Below are positions 16,137 through 21,775 of a DNA stretch of 21,775 nucleotides, one piece after another. The DNA is from Actinomycetota bacterium (GTDB lineage Bacteria; Actinomycetota; UBA4738; HRBIN12). The notes beneath the pieces were generated by a model that saw nothing but the letters and a program-made list of their open reading frames with translations, had not been told where the DNA came from and did not search any database. Positions within the stretch are counted from its first letter, which is position 1, and each line of letters starts with the position of its first letter. The translations under genes and the position numbers were made by a program. Location: the NCBI GenBank assembly GCA_005883885.1, contig VAYF01000109.1, forward strand, positions 1-21,775. The letters run 5' to 3'.

Positions 16137-16826
16137 ATGCCGACGGCGAGCGTCAACGGGATCGAGATCAACTACAAGCTGGAGGGCGACGGGCCCGAGA
16201 CGATCGTGTTGATCAACGGGCTGGCCGACGATCTGGAGACCTGGGTGCTCCAGATGGACGACCTCCTCGGTGCGGGCTACCGGGTCCTGCGGTTCGACAA
16301 CCGGGGCGTGGGGCAGACGAGCGCGCCACCCGGCCCCTACACCAGCCGCGTGATGGCCGACGACGCGAAGGCGCTGGTCGACGCGATCGGGATCTCGGGC
16401 TTCCATCTGCTGGGCACCTCGATGGGCGGCATGATCGCGCAGGAGTACGCGATCAACCACGGGTCCGACCTGAAGAGCGCGACGTTCTCGAGCACCTATG
16501 CCGCGCCGGGCCCGTTCTGCTCCCGCATGTTCTCGATGTGGCACGACATGGCCGGGCTCCCGATGTCGGTCGATGCCTACCTCGCACAGCTCAGCGTGAT
16601 CCAGACGCACGACACGACCGACCGGCTGGCGGCGATCCAGGGCTTCCCCGTTCTCGTCATGGCCGGCGAAGAGGACATCTTGATCCCCGTCCGGCTCTCC
16701 AAGCGCCTGCAGGAGGGCATCCCCGGAGCGGAGTGGAAGACATCGGAAGGGGGACACGCCTGCATGTGGGAGCACCCGGCGACATTCAACCGGACGTACC
16801 TGGGATGGCTCGCCGATCACGCGTGA
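16137..16826 (+). CDS. Alpha/beta-hydrolase-fold enzyme with reduced cap
   Basis: The 229-residue serine hydrolase shows the full triad: nucleophile Ser95 in GTSMGG (93-98), acid Asp180 in GEEDILIP and His207 in GGHACMWEHP. The oxyanion region is at LINGLADD (25-32), and FDNRGVGQTSAP is the usual strand-4/turn motif. After the nucleophile domain, the segment CSRMFSMWHDMAGLPMSVDAYLAQ goes almost straight to the acid strand, so the cap is much smaller than in typical relatives of 260-280 residues. This suggests an internal deletion or a natural minimal-cap form. The substrate is probably an ester or amide linked to the transported compound. ATG 16137 follows AGAGGAAGGAG. The gene lies between the ATPase and the binding-protein genes. 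Confidence 0.9.
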   Translation: MPTASVNGIEINYKLEGDGPETIVLINGLADDLETWVLQMDDLLGAGYRVLRFDNRGVGQTSAPPGPYTSRVMADDAKALVDAIGISGFHLLGTSMGGMIAQEYAINHGSDLKSATFSSTYAAPGPFCSRMFSMWHDMAGLPMSVDAYLAQLSVIQTHDTTDRLAAIQGFPVLVMAGEEDILIPVRLSKRLQEGIPGAEWKTSEGGHACMWEHPATFNRTYLGWLADHA

Positions 16827-16851
16827 GCCGCGCACGGAGGAGGGGGATCAC

Positions 16852-18492
16852 ATGAACGGGAACGAAGAGCAGCGAGCCGAGGCCTTGGCACGACGTTTCC
16901 TCGGTGGGGACCTGTCGCGCCGGTCGTTCCTCCGGCGTGCGGGTGGGTTCAGCGTTGCCGCGATGAGCGCCACCAGCCTGGGCGCCGTGCTCGCGGCGTG
17001 CACCAAGTCGAGCGGGTCGGCCGCACCGAGCGGAGGGCCCGCGACCGGAACGCCGTCCGCCGGTGGGACGTTGAAGGCGGCGCTCACGGGTGAGCCCGAC
17101 ACGATCGACCCCGCGACCTCGACGATCTACACGGGCGCGCAGGTCTACGACAACATCTTCAACAAGCTGATCGACCTGGATCCTTCGAACACGTTCTACG
17201 GGCAGCTCGCCACCGCATGGAACGCCACGGACGAGAAGACGTGGGTCTTCGATCTGGTCGACACGGCGACGTTCCACAACGGCGAGAAGTTCGGCCCTGC
17301 CGACGTCGTCTACACGTTCGAACGGATCTTGGACCCGAAGACGGCGAGCTCGTACGCCCCCCTGTACAACGCGATCAGCAAGGTCGAGGCCACGGGCCTC
17401 ACCCAGGTCACCTTCCACCTCAAGACGCCGTTCGGCCCGTTCCTCTCGAACGTCGCGAACAACGGTGAGATCGTGAACCAGAAGGCGATCGAGTCGAAGG
17501 ATCCGGCGCGCAACGCGGTCGGCACCGGGCCGTTCGAGTTCGTCGAATGGGTGCAGGGCGATCACCTCACGCTCAAGAAGAACGACAGCTACTTCCTGTC
17601 GGGCAAGCCGTCCCTGGACGGGATCGAGTTCCAGTTCCTGCCGGTGAACCAGAGCCGCGTCGATGCCCTCCGGTCGGGAGATCTCAACTGGTCGGATGCC
17701 GTGCCGCTCCAGCAGCTGACCACCCTCAAGAGCGACCCATCGTTCAACTACGTCACGTCGGCGACGGCGGGGATCCCGGACTACATCGCGCTGAACACCG
17801 CCAAGCCTCCCTTCAACGACAAGCTGGTGCGCCAGGCCGTCTACTGGGCGCTCGACCGAGACGAGATCCGGCAGGTTGCGTACTTCGGCGCCGGCGAGTC
17901 CGGCATCGAGGAGGTGCCCACCGGGTCGAGCTGGTACGACGGGACGGCGCTCGTCACGCCGGACACCGCCAAGGCGCAGCAGCTCCTGCAGCAAGCCGGC
18001 ATCACCGGGACGCTCGACGTCGAGTACCTCGGCCTGCCGCAGTACCCGGAGCTCCTGAAGACCGGCGAGGTGATGCAGCAGCAGCTCCAGGCGATCGGCA
18101 TCAACATGACGATCAAGCAGGTGGAGGTGGGCGTCTGGTTCGACGCGTTCGTGAAGGGCAACTATCAGATCACGTCCGCGTACCAGGAACGGACGATCGA
18201 TCCCGACAACTTCTACGCTCTGGTGGTCCACACGGGCGGCGACATCAACACGACGGGATACTCGAACCCCCAGGCCGACCAGTTGATCGACCAAGCGCGG
18301 ACGGAGACCGACACGCAGAAGCGGTTCGATCTCTACAAGCAGGTCCGCCAGATCGTTTTCGAGGACTCGCCGATCGTGTTCGCCCACTACGAAACGATCA
18401 ACTACCTGATGCAGAAGAACGTGGTCGGCTCGACGGTCAACCCGACCCTCGAGCTGCGGATGCAAGATGTTGGGTTCACGACGCCCTCGTAG
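16852..18492 (+). CDS. dppA: Tat-exported lipoprotein substrate-binding protein (SBP family 5, DppA type)
   Basis: The 546-residue extracytoplasmic binding protein belongs to the peptide/nickel/oligosaccharide cluster. The N-terminus has a twin-arginine motif SRRSFLR (22-28), a hydrophobic stretch and a lipobox LAAC with Cys50 as lipidation site, so it should be folded before Tat export and anchored on the outer membrane face. A Ser/Gly/Pro-rich linker follows, then the family-5 fold: GTLKAALTGEPDTIDPATS at its start, the FHNGEKFGPADVVYTFERI segment, and VRQAVYWALDRDEI. It captures the ligand for the DppBCDF-type transporter. It is the last gene, with its own strong ribosome site (ACGGAGGAGGGG) 25 nt after the hydrolase, and is followed by a hairpin. 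Confidence 0.95.
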   Translation: MNGNEEQRAEALARRFLGGDLSRRSFLRRAGGFSVAAMSATSLGAVLAACTKSSGSAAPSGGPATGTPSAGGTLKAALTGEPDTIDPATSTIYTGAQVYDNIFNKLIDLDPSNTFYGQLATAWNATDEKTWVFDLVDTATFHNGEKFGPADVVYTFERILDPKTASSYAPLYNAISKVEATGLTQVTFHLKTPFGPFLSNVANNGEIVNQKAIESKDPARNAVGTGPFEFVEWVQGDHLTLKKNDSYFLSGKPSLDGIEFQFLPVNQSRVDALRSGDLNWSDAVPLQQLTTLKSDPSFNYVTSATAGIPDYIALNTAKPPFNDKLVRQAVYWALDRDEIRQVAYFGAGESGIEEVPTGSSWYDGTALVTPDTAKAQQLLQQAGITGTLDVEYLGLPQYPELLKTGEVMQQQLQAIGINMTIKQVEVGVWFDAFVKGNYQITSAYQERTIDPDNFYALVVHTGGDINTTGYSNPQADQLIDQARTETDTQKRFDLYKQVRQIVFEDSPIVFAHYETINYLMQKNVVGSTVNPTLELRMQDVGFTTPS

Positions 18493-18533
18493 CGGAAGTT
18501 CTGGGCCGCTTCTCAGCTCCTTCCCAGATTCCG
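18493..18533 (+). terminator. Bulged hairpin after the dpp-type operon
   Basis: CGGAA (18493-18497) pairs with TTCCG (18529-18533), and TCTGGG (18500-18505) pairs with CCCAGA (18523-18528), giving 11 paired bases with a 2-nt bulge and a 17-nt loop. It begins directly after the dppA stop codon. No T-run follows. Its end lies only 5 nt before the next gene's -10 box, so it may also influence that promoter. Confidence 0.55.
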
Positions 18534-18537
18534 TGGG

Positions 18538-18543
18538 TACCTT
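18538..18543 (+). promoter_or_regulatory. Candidate -10 box for the membrane HtrA gene
   Basis: TACCTT fits TANNNT and ends 6 nt before ATG 18550. No Shine-Dalgarno stands out, so a leaderless transcript is likely. The protease is then transcribed separately from the transporter operon. Confidence 0.5.
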
Positions 18544-18549
18544 GAGGCC

Positions 18550-19752
18550 ATGACCGACGAGATGAACCCCGTTGGGCACGAGCCCTGGACCGGCTACCAC
18601 GCGGGGCTGCCGGCACCTCCGCCCGCCCAGCCGGGCGGAGGTGGGCCGCACCGAGCTCGCGGCTGGATCGCGCTCCTCGTCGCCATGCTGGTGTCGCTCG
18701 CGGTGGTGGGGAGCCTGCTCGCGTTCAGCGGTGGTCCCCGGACGGCGTCTCCGGCGATCCCGTCCACCGGCGCCACCCTCCCCACCTCCCCCGCGTCCGG
18801 TTCCGCGGGGACGAGCCCCGTCGGCGCCATCGTCGACATCAACACATCGGAGCAGGTGCTCGGCGCCGACGGTCTCCGTCCGTTGGGCGCCGGGACCGGG
18901 ATGGTCCTCACGGCCGACGGCGAGATCCTGACGAACAACCACGTGGTCGAGGGCGCCTCCAGCATCCAGGTCACGATCCCGGGCCACGGCTCCTCGACCG
19001 CAACGGTCGTCGGGGTCGACCCGACCGACGATGTGGCCCTCCTCCAGCTGAACGGCGCGTCGGGGCTGCCGACGATCGCCCTCGGCGATTCCTCGACCGT
19101 CCAGGCCGGCGACCCGATCACCGCGATCGGCAACGCGTTCGGCCGGGGCGGGCAGCCGACCGCCACGACCGGCACGGTCGCGGCGGTGCATCGTTCGATC
19201 ACCGCGCGGGACCCCTCGGGCACCAGCTCCGAGCGGTTGAACGACGTGATCCAGATCGCAGCCGACGTCCACCCCGGAGATTCCGGCGGCGCGGTCCTGA
19301 ACGCCCAGGGGCAGGTCGTCGGGATCATCACCGCGGGCCCGAGCCGATCCAGCGGCAACGGCACCGGGTTCGCGATCCCGATCAACAGCGCGATCGGGAT
19401 CGTGAACGAGATCCGCGCCGGCCACGGAAGTTCGGAGATCCTGTTGGGCGAGCGAGGCTTCATGGGCGTGGCCGTGCAACCGGTTGACCCGGCCACGGCG
19501 GCGCAGCTCGGGCTGAGCGACACGGCAGGTATCCTCGTGGCCGGCGTCCAGCCGGGCAGCCCTGCCGCGAAGGTGGGGATGACGGCCCCCGCCGTCATCC
19601 GCACGATCGACGGCCAGGCGGTCAACACCCTGGACGAGCTGGGCAACGCGATCCATTCGAAGGTCCCCGGTGAGCAGATCCAGGTCACCTGGGTCGACCA
19701 GCAGGGCCAGCACACCGCGACGGTGACCCTCGCGTCGGGCCCCGCCGTCTGA
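18550..19752 (+). CDS. Membrane-anchored HtrA/DegP-like serine protease with PDZ domain
   Basis: The 400-residue protein has a short cytoplasmic N-terminus rich in proline and glycine. One membrane helix (about 39-59) follows, then a low-complexity Ser/Thr/Pro linker and an extracytoplasmic trypsin-like domain with His131 (LTNNHVVEG), Asp161 (DPTDDVALL) and Ser245 (HPGDSGGAV). A PDZ domain at about 302-395 carries GILVAGVQPGSPAAKVGM. This is the standard actinobacterial surface HtrA arrangement for envelope protein quality control. It lies downstream of the dpp-type operon but has its own candidate promoter. It is distinct from the protease at 4955-5923, which lacks the membrane helix. The two are paralogues by domain layout, not close duplicates. 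Confidence 0.93.
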   Translation: MTDEMNPVGHEPWTGYHAGLPAPPPAQPGGGGPHRARGWIALLVAMLVSLAVVGSLLAFSGGPRTASPAIPSTGATLPTSPASGSAGTSPVGAIVDINTSEQVLGADGLRPLGAGTGMVLTADGEILTNNHVVEGASSIQVTIPGHGSSTATVVGVDPTDDVALLQLNGASGLPTIALGDSSTVQAGDPITAIGNAFGRGGQPTATTGTVAAVHRSITARDPSGTSSERLNDVIQIAADVHPGDSGGAVLNAQGQVVGIITAGPSRSSGNGTGFAIPINSAIGIVNEIRAGHGSSEILLGERGFMGVAVQPVDPATAAQLGLSDTAGILVAGVQPGSPAAKVGMTAPAVIRTIDGQAVNTLDELGNAIHSKVPGEQIQVTWVDQQGQHTATVTLASGPAV

Positions 19753-19769
19753 GATCCTGCCTCGCGCAG

Positions 19770-19775
19770 TAAGGT
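19770..19775 (+). promoter_or_regulatory. Candidate -10 box for the DUF1918 gene
   Basis: TAAGGT (19770-19775) matches TANNNT. Transcription would start near 19782, giving a leader of about 38 nt with a clear ribosome site (GGAGGT) before GTG 19820. Unlike several other genes in this window, this transcript would therefore not be leaderless. Confidence 0.4.
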
Positions 19776-19819
19776 TGGTTCTCCTCCCCCGACATCCGCG
19801 AGACGACTGGAGGTCAACC

Positions 19820-20176
19820 GTGCAGCCGAAGAAGAAGGCGAAGCCCGCTGGGAAGAAGACCTCCGCGGCCGCGACGAAGCCCGTCGCGAAGATGAAGCCC
19901 GCCGCGAAGAAGGGTGCGGCGAAGAAGTCGGCGGCGAAGAAGGCCATGGCGCGCGGTGCGGCGACGCCCGCGCGCAAGGGCGATCTCATCGTGATCGACT
20001 CGTCGAAGGTCGGCTCCCCCGCCCGCGAGGGCGAGGTGCTCGAGGTGATCCAGGGCGCGATCAGCGTGAGCTACCGAGTGCAGTGGCCGGACGGCCATCA
20101 GAGCCTGATCGCACCCGGCCTCGGCAGCGCCCGGGTGGTTCCGGCATCGGCCAGGCAGCGGCCCACGCTCAGCTGA
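19820..20176 (+). CDS. Lysine/alanine-rich tail fused to a DUF1918 domain
   Basis: The 118-residue basic protein has an N-terminal tail (about 2-53) made of KKKAKPAGKK, AKKGAAKKSAAKK and similar low-complexity units, like the tails of histone H1-like and actinobacterial HU proteins. A DUF1918 domain follows at about 54-107: KGDLIVIDSSKVGSPAREG, VLEVIQGAISVSYRVQWPDG, then SLIAPG. DUF1918 is a small SH3-like fold of unknown function, usually found as a stand-alone protein of about 60-80 residues. The basic tail implies nucleic-acid or polyanion binding; this is inference. GTG 19820 is chosen because GGAGGT lies 5 nt upstream; the longer open frame has no such site. The gene overlaps the convergent PPOX gene by 8 bp. 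Confidence 0.88.
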   Translation: MQPKKKAKPAGKKTSAAATKPVAKMKPAAKKGAAKKSAAKKAMARGAATPARKGDLIVIDSSKVGSPAREGEVLEVIQGAISVSYRVQWPDGHQSLIAPGLGSARVVPASARQRPTLS

Positions 20177-20615
20177 GCTCGCTCCCCCTCGGGGGCCCCG
20201 CAGCCCACCCGCTCACGCGGTCGACCTGGATCGCGACGACCGGCCCGGAGGGTGGGTGGTCGGCGTACGGCGGGTATTTCGCGGCCAACACGGTGAGCGC
20301 ACGTTCCCGTTCGTCGGCCGACGTCACCTCGCGTGCCATCCCCGAAGCGCGCACCCACCACAGCTCCGACCAATCGTCGTCGTAACGATCCACCTCGATC
20401 TCGACCGCCGGGTGCGCGTGGATGTTCACGAGACGTTGGAGCGCTCGGCTCCGTTTCGCCTTGTCGTCGACGCACCAGTAGACCCGCGGGCCGTCGCCGG
20501 CGTCGATCACGGCGAACACGAAGGGCACGACGTGCGGCGAGCCGTCAGGCCGGACGGTCGCGATGCGTCCGACCTTCGCCTCGGTCAGCCTGCGAACCGC
20601 TTCGTCACGATCCAT
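20169..20615 (-). CDS. PPOX-class F420-dependent oxidoreductase (TIGR03668-like)
   Basis: The 148-residue protein has the split-barrel flavin/deazaflavin fold of pyridoxamine-phosphate-oxidase relatives. The conserved GRIATVRPDGSPHVVPFVF strand pair lies at about 16-34. DKAKRSRALQRLVNI and a C-terminal ELWWVRASGMA plus AAKYPPYADHPPSGPV match the subfamily that uses coenzyme F420. The natural substrate is unknown. The start is ATG at 20615-20613: a TACGGT -10 box ends 6 nt upstream, which suggests a leaderless transcript. The open frame to 20693 would overlap the divergent promoter and has no family character. It is divergent from an LLM-type F420 enzyme. Confidence 0.88.
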   Translation of the reverse strand: MDRDEAVRRLTEAKVGRIATVRPDGSPHVVPFVFAVIDAGDGPRVYWCVDDKAKRSRALQRLVNIHAHPAVEIEVDRYDDDWSELWWVRASGMAREVTSADERERALTVLAAKYPPYADHPPSGPVVAIQVDRVSGWAAGPPRGSELS

Positions 20616-20621
20616 CGGACA

Positions 20622-20648
20622 ACCGTATCGGCGGTTCCGACGTATCGT
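20622..20648. promoter_or_regulatory. Divergent promoter region between two F420-type genes
   Basis: The gap 20616-20658 is only 43 bp. On the minus strand, TACGGT (20627 to 20622) ends 6 nt before its ATG. On the plus strand, TATCGT (20643-20648) ends 10 nt before ATG 20659. The perfect direct repeat CGTATCG (20624-20630 and 20641-20647) overlaps both boxes, 17 bp apart, and could bind a shared regulator. Confidence 0.5.
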
Positions 20649-20658
20649 GGCACCCGCG

Positions 20659-21612
20659 ATGCCGCACTTCGGGCTCCAGCTTCCCAGCTTCACGTTCCCG
20701 AACGTGCCGGACGCAGAGCTGTTCGAGCGGATCGCCGCGATCGCCGGCGCCGCGGAGGATGCTGGCTTCGACTCGTTCTGGGTGATGGACCACTATCACC
20801 AGATCCCGAACATCGGACCGCCGAGCGATCCGATGCTGGAGGCCTACACCGTGCTCTCGGGCGTGGCGGCGCGGACGTCGCGCATCTCGCTCGGCGCGCT
20901 GGTGACGGGCGTGACCTACCGCAACCCGGCGTTCCTGGCGAAGGTCGTCACCACGCTCGACATCGTGTCGTCGGGACGGGCGATCCTGGGGATCGGCGCC
21001 GCCTGGAACGAAGAGGAGTCCCGCGCGCACGGCTACGAGTTCCCGAGCACGGCCGAGCGCTTCGATCGGCTGGAGGACGCCCTGCAGATCTGCCGGTCGA
21101 TGTTCACGCAGCCGCAGAGCACGGTCCGCGGGAAGGTCGCGCGTGTCGACGGCGCGTGGAACGTGCCGCAACCGGTCCAGCCCGCAGGACCGAAGATCCT
21201 GATCGGCGGCGGCGGAGAGCGCAAGACGCTCCGCCTCACCGCGAGCTACGCCGATATGTGGAACGGGTTCGGCGACGTCGCGACGATCGGCCACAAGCTC
21301 GAGGTCCTGCGCGAGCACTGCGATGCCGTCGGCAGGGATCCGGGGCAGATCGTGACGACCCGTCTGGGCACCCTGATCGTCGCCGGAACCATGGCCGAGG
21401 CCGAGCGACGCAAGCGGGTGTGGCAGGAGCAGCGCGGCATCCCGGACGAGTCGGTCGGCACCCGTCTGTGGTGGGGCGATGCCGACGCGATCGCCGGGCA
21501 GGCGAAGGCGATGCTAGACATCGGCCTCGGCGGGCTGCTGTTCAACATGCCGTCGGGGTCTTCGGCCGAGGACGTCCGGCTGGCCGGCGAGGCCCTCGCG
21601 ACGCTCCGCTGA
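20659..21612 (+). CDS. LLM-class F420-dependent oxidoreductase
   Basis: The 317-residue TIM-barrel enzyme belongs to the luciferase-like family. The first strand HFGLQLPSF opens the protein. AEDAGFDSFWVMDHY (about 32-46) is the typical strand-2 motif. RISLGALVTGVTYRNPAFLAK and RAILGIGAAWNEEE mark the central strands, and ILIGGGGERKTLRL is the phosphate-binding turn. The family transfers hydride from reduced F420, or in some members uses FMN; the substrate is unknown. I chose ATG 20659 because the protein begins there with the first barrel strand; the longer frame from 20563 runs through the divergent promoter. It ends next to the stop codon of a converging gene at 21613. Confidence 0.9.
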   Translation: MPHFGLQLPSFTFPNVPDAELFERIAAIAGAAEDAGFDSFWVMDHYHQIPNIGPPSDPMLEAYTVLSGVAARTSRISLGALVTGVTYRNPAFLAKVVTTLDIVSSGRAILGIGAAWNEEESRAHGYEFPSTAERFDRLEDALQICRSMFTQPQSTVRGKVARVDGAWNVPQPVQPAGPKILIGGGGERKTLRLTASYADMWNGFGDVATIGHKLEVLREHCDAVGRDPGQIVTTRLGTLIVAGTMAEAERRKRVWQEQRGIPDESVGTRLWWGDADAIAGQAKAMLDIGLGGLLFNMPSGSSAEDVRLAGEALATLR

Positions 21613-21775
21613 TCAGGCCGGTCCGACGACCCCTTCCCACGGGTCGTAGTCGGCCTCGAGCGCTTCTTGCACCGGCCGCTCGTCCTCCGGCACGTGCCGG
21701 AGGTTCACGCGGATCCGCGTCCACGTCGTGCTCCGGCCACGCATCGGATCCACCATCACGTCGGCCGGCTCCAGA
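21613..21775 (-). CDS. C-terminal part of an unidentified protein (cut by the window edge)
   Basis: The last 54 codons of a minus-strand gene are visible, ending at TGA (complement of 21613-21615). The reading is protein-like: LEPADVMVDPMRGRSTTW, then IRVNLRHVPEDERPVQ, then EADYDPWEGVVGPA. I do not recognise the family. The other minus frame here gives only Arg/Gly/Pro-rich shadow. The gene abuts the LLM gene end to end, so there is no room for a separate terminator. Confidence 0.55.
   Translation of the reverse strand, partial: LEPADVMVDPMRGRSTTWTRIRVNLRHVPEDERPVQEALEADYDPWEGVVGPA

Noticed and set aside
19860..19960. Repeated GCGAAGAAG units as a possible DNA repeat array
   Set aside because: The units are irregular and explained by coding for the AKK-rich protein tail.
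16786..19989. Antisense 1067-codon open frame on the minus strand
   Set aside because: It lies opposite dppA, the HtrA gene and the lysine-rich tail. The composition is Arg/Asp/Val-rich with an FFAA stretch that merely mirrors the AAG codons. This is a GC-codon shadow.
1..21775. tRNA, rRNA, CRISPR, insertion sequence or prophage signals
   Set aside because: I saw no cloverleaf, spaced repeats, transposase or integrase motifs, or phage genes by eye; a covariance-model scan would be needed to exclude small RNAs.

Overview
This is a high-GC window with dense gene packing and many 4-bp ATGA/GTGA overlaps. It carries two candidate F420-dependent enzymes, a DUF1918 protein and several candidate leaderless promoters (a TANNNT box 6-7 nt before the start codon). 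Together these point to an actinobacterium (Actinomycetota), probably environmental and little studied. The species cannot be named from the sequence. I see no rRNA, tRNA, CRISPR array, insertion sequence, prophage or replication origin.

Layout. (1) 17-1664: a secreted sialidase-like Asp-box protein, broken by a frameshift inside one of its Asp boxes and followed by a strong hairpin. (2) 1762-4953: a 1063-residue signalling protein with a zinc ribbon, a class III adenylate cyclase domain, an AAA-type ATPase and a helical-repeat tail. (3) 4955-5923, minus strand: an HtrA-like protease with no visible export signal. (4) 6029-8148: a VOC/PhnB-like protein, the C-terminal stump of a berberine-bridge-type FAD oxidase, a nitroreductase and a Gfo/Idh/MocA dehydrogenase. 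(5) 10104-8132, minus strand: a three-gene operon of ArsR-type repressor, tandem AHSA1/SRPBCC protein and RibD-C/DHFR-like reductase, with an AT-rich operator-like region upstream. (6) 10245-18492: an eight-gene dipeptide/oligopeptide-type operon with the order M20 peptidase, FadR-type GntR regulator, two permeases, two ATPases, alpha/beta hydrolase and Tat-exported lipoprotein substrate-binding protein. (7) 18550-20176: a membrane-anchored HtrA protease with a PDZ domain, then a DUF1918 protein with a lysine/alanine-rich histone-like tail. (8) 20169-21612: a divergent pair of F420-type enzymes (PPOX and LLM) sharing a 43-bp promoter gap. (9) 21613-21775: the C-terminus of an unidentified minus-strand gene.

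How the parts work together. The clearest functional unit is 10245-18492. The lipoprotein captures a peptide-like or N-acylated ligand, the DppBCDF-type transporter imports it, and the M20 metallohydrolase and perhaps the serine hydrolase cleave it, with the GntR protein sensing substrate or product. The ArsR/SRPBCC/DHFR-like cluster is a second, separately regulated unit. The strongest irregularities are the broken Asp box, the oxidase stump whose stop codon is reused in the next gene's promoter, the M20 gene without a conventional start codon, the small alpha/beta hydrolase cap and the histone-tail/DUF1918 fusion. I did not find a clearly new multi-gene defence or mobile system.
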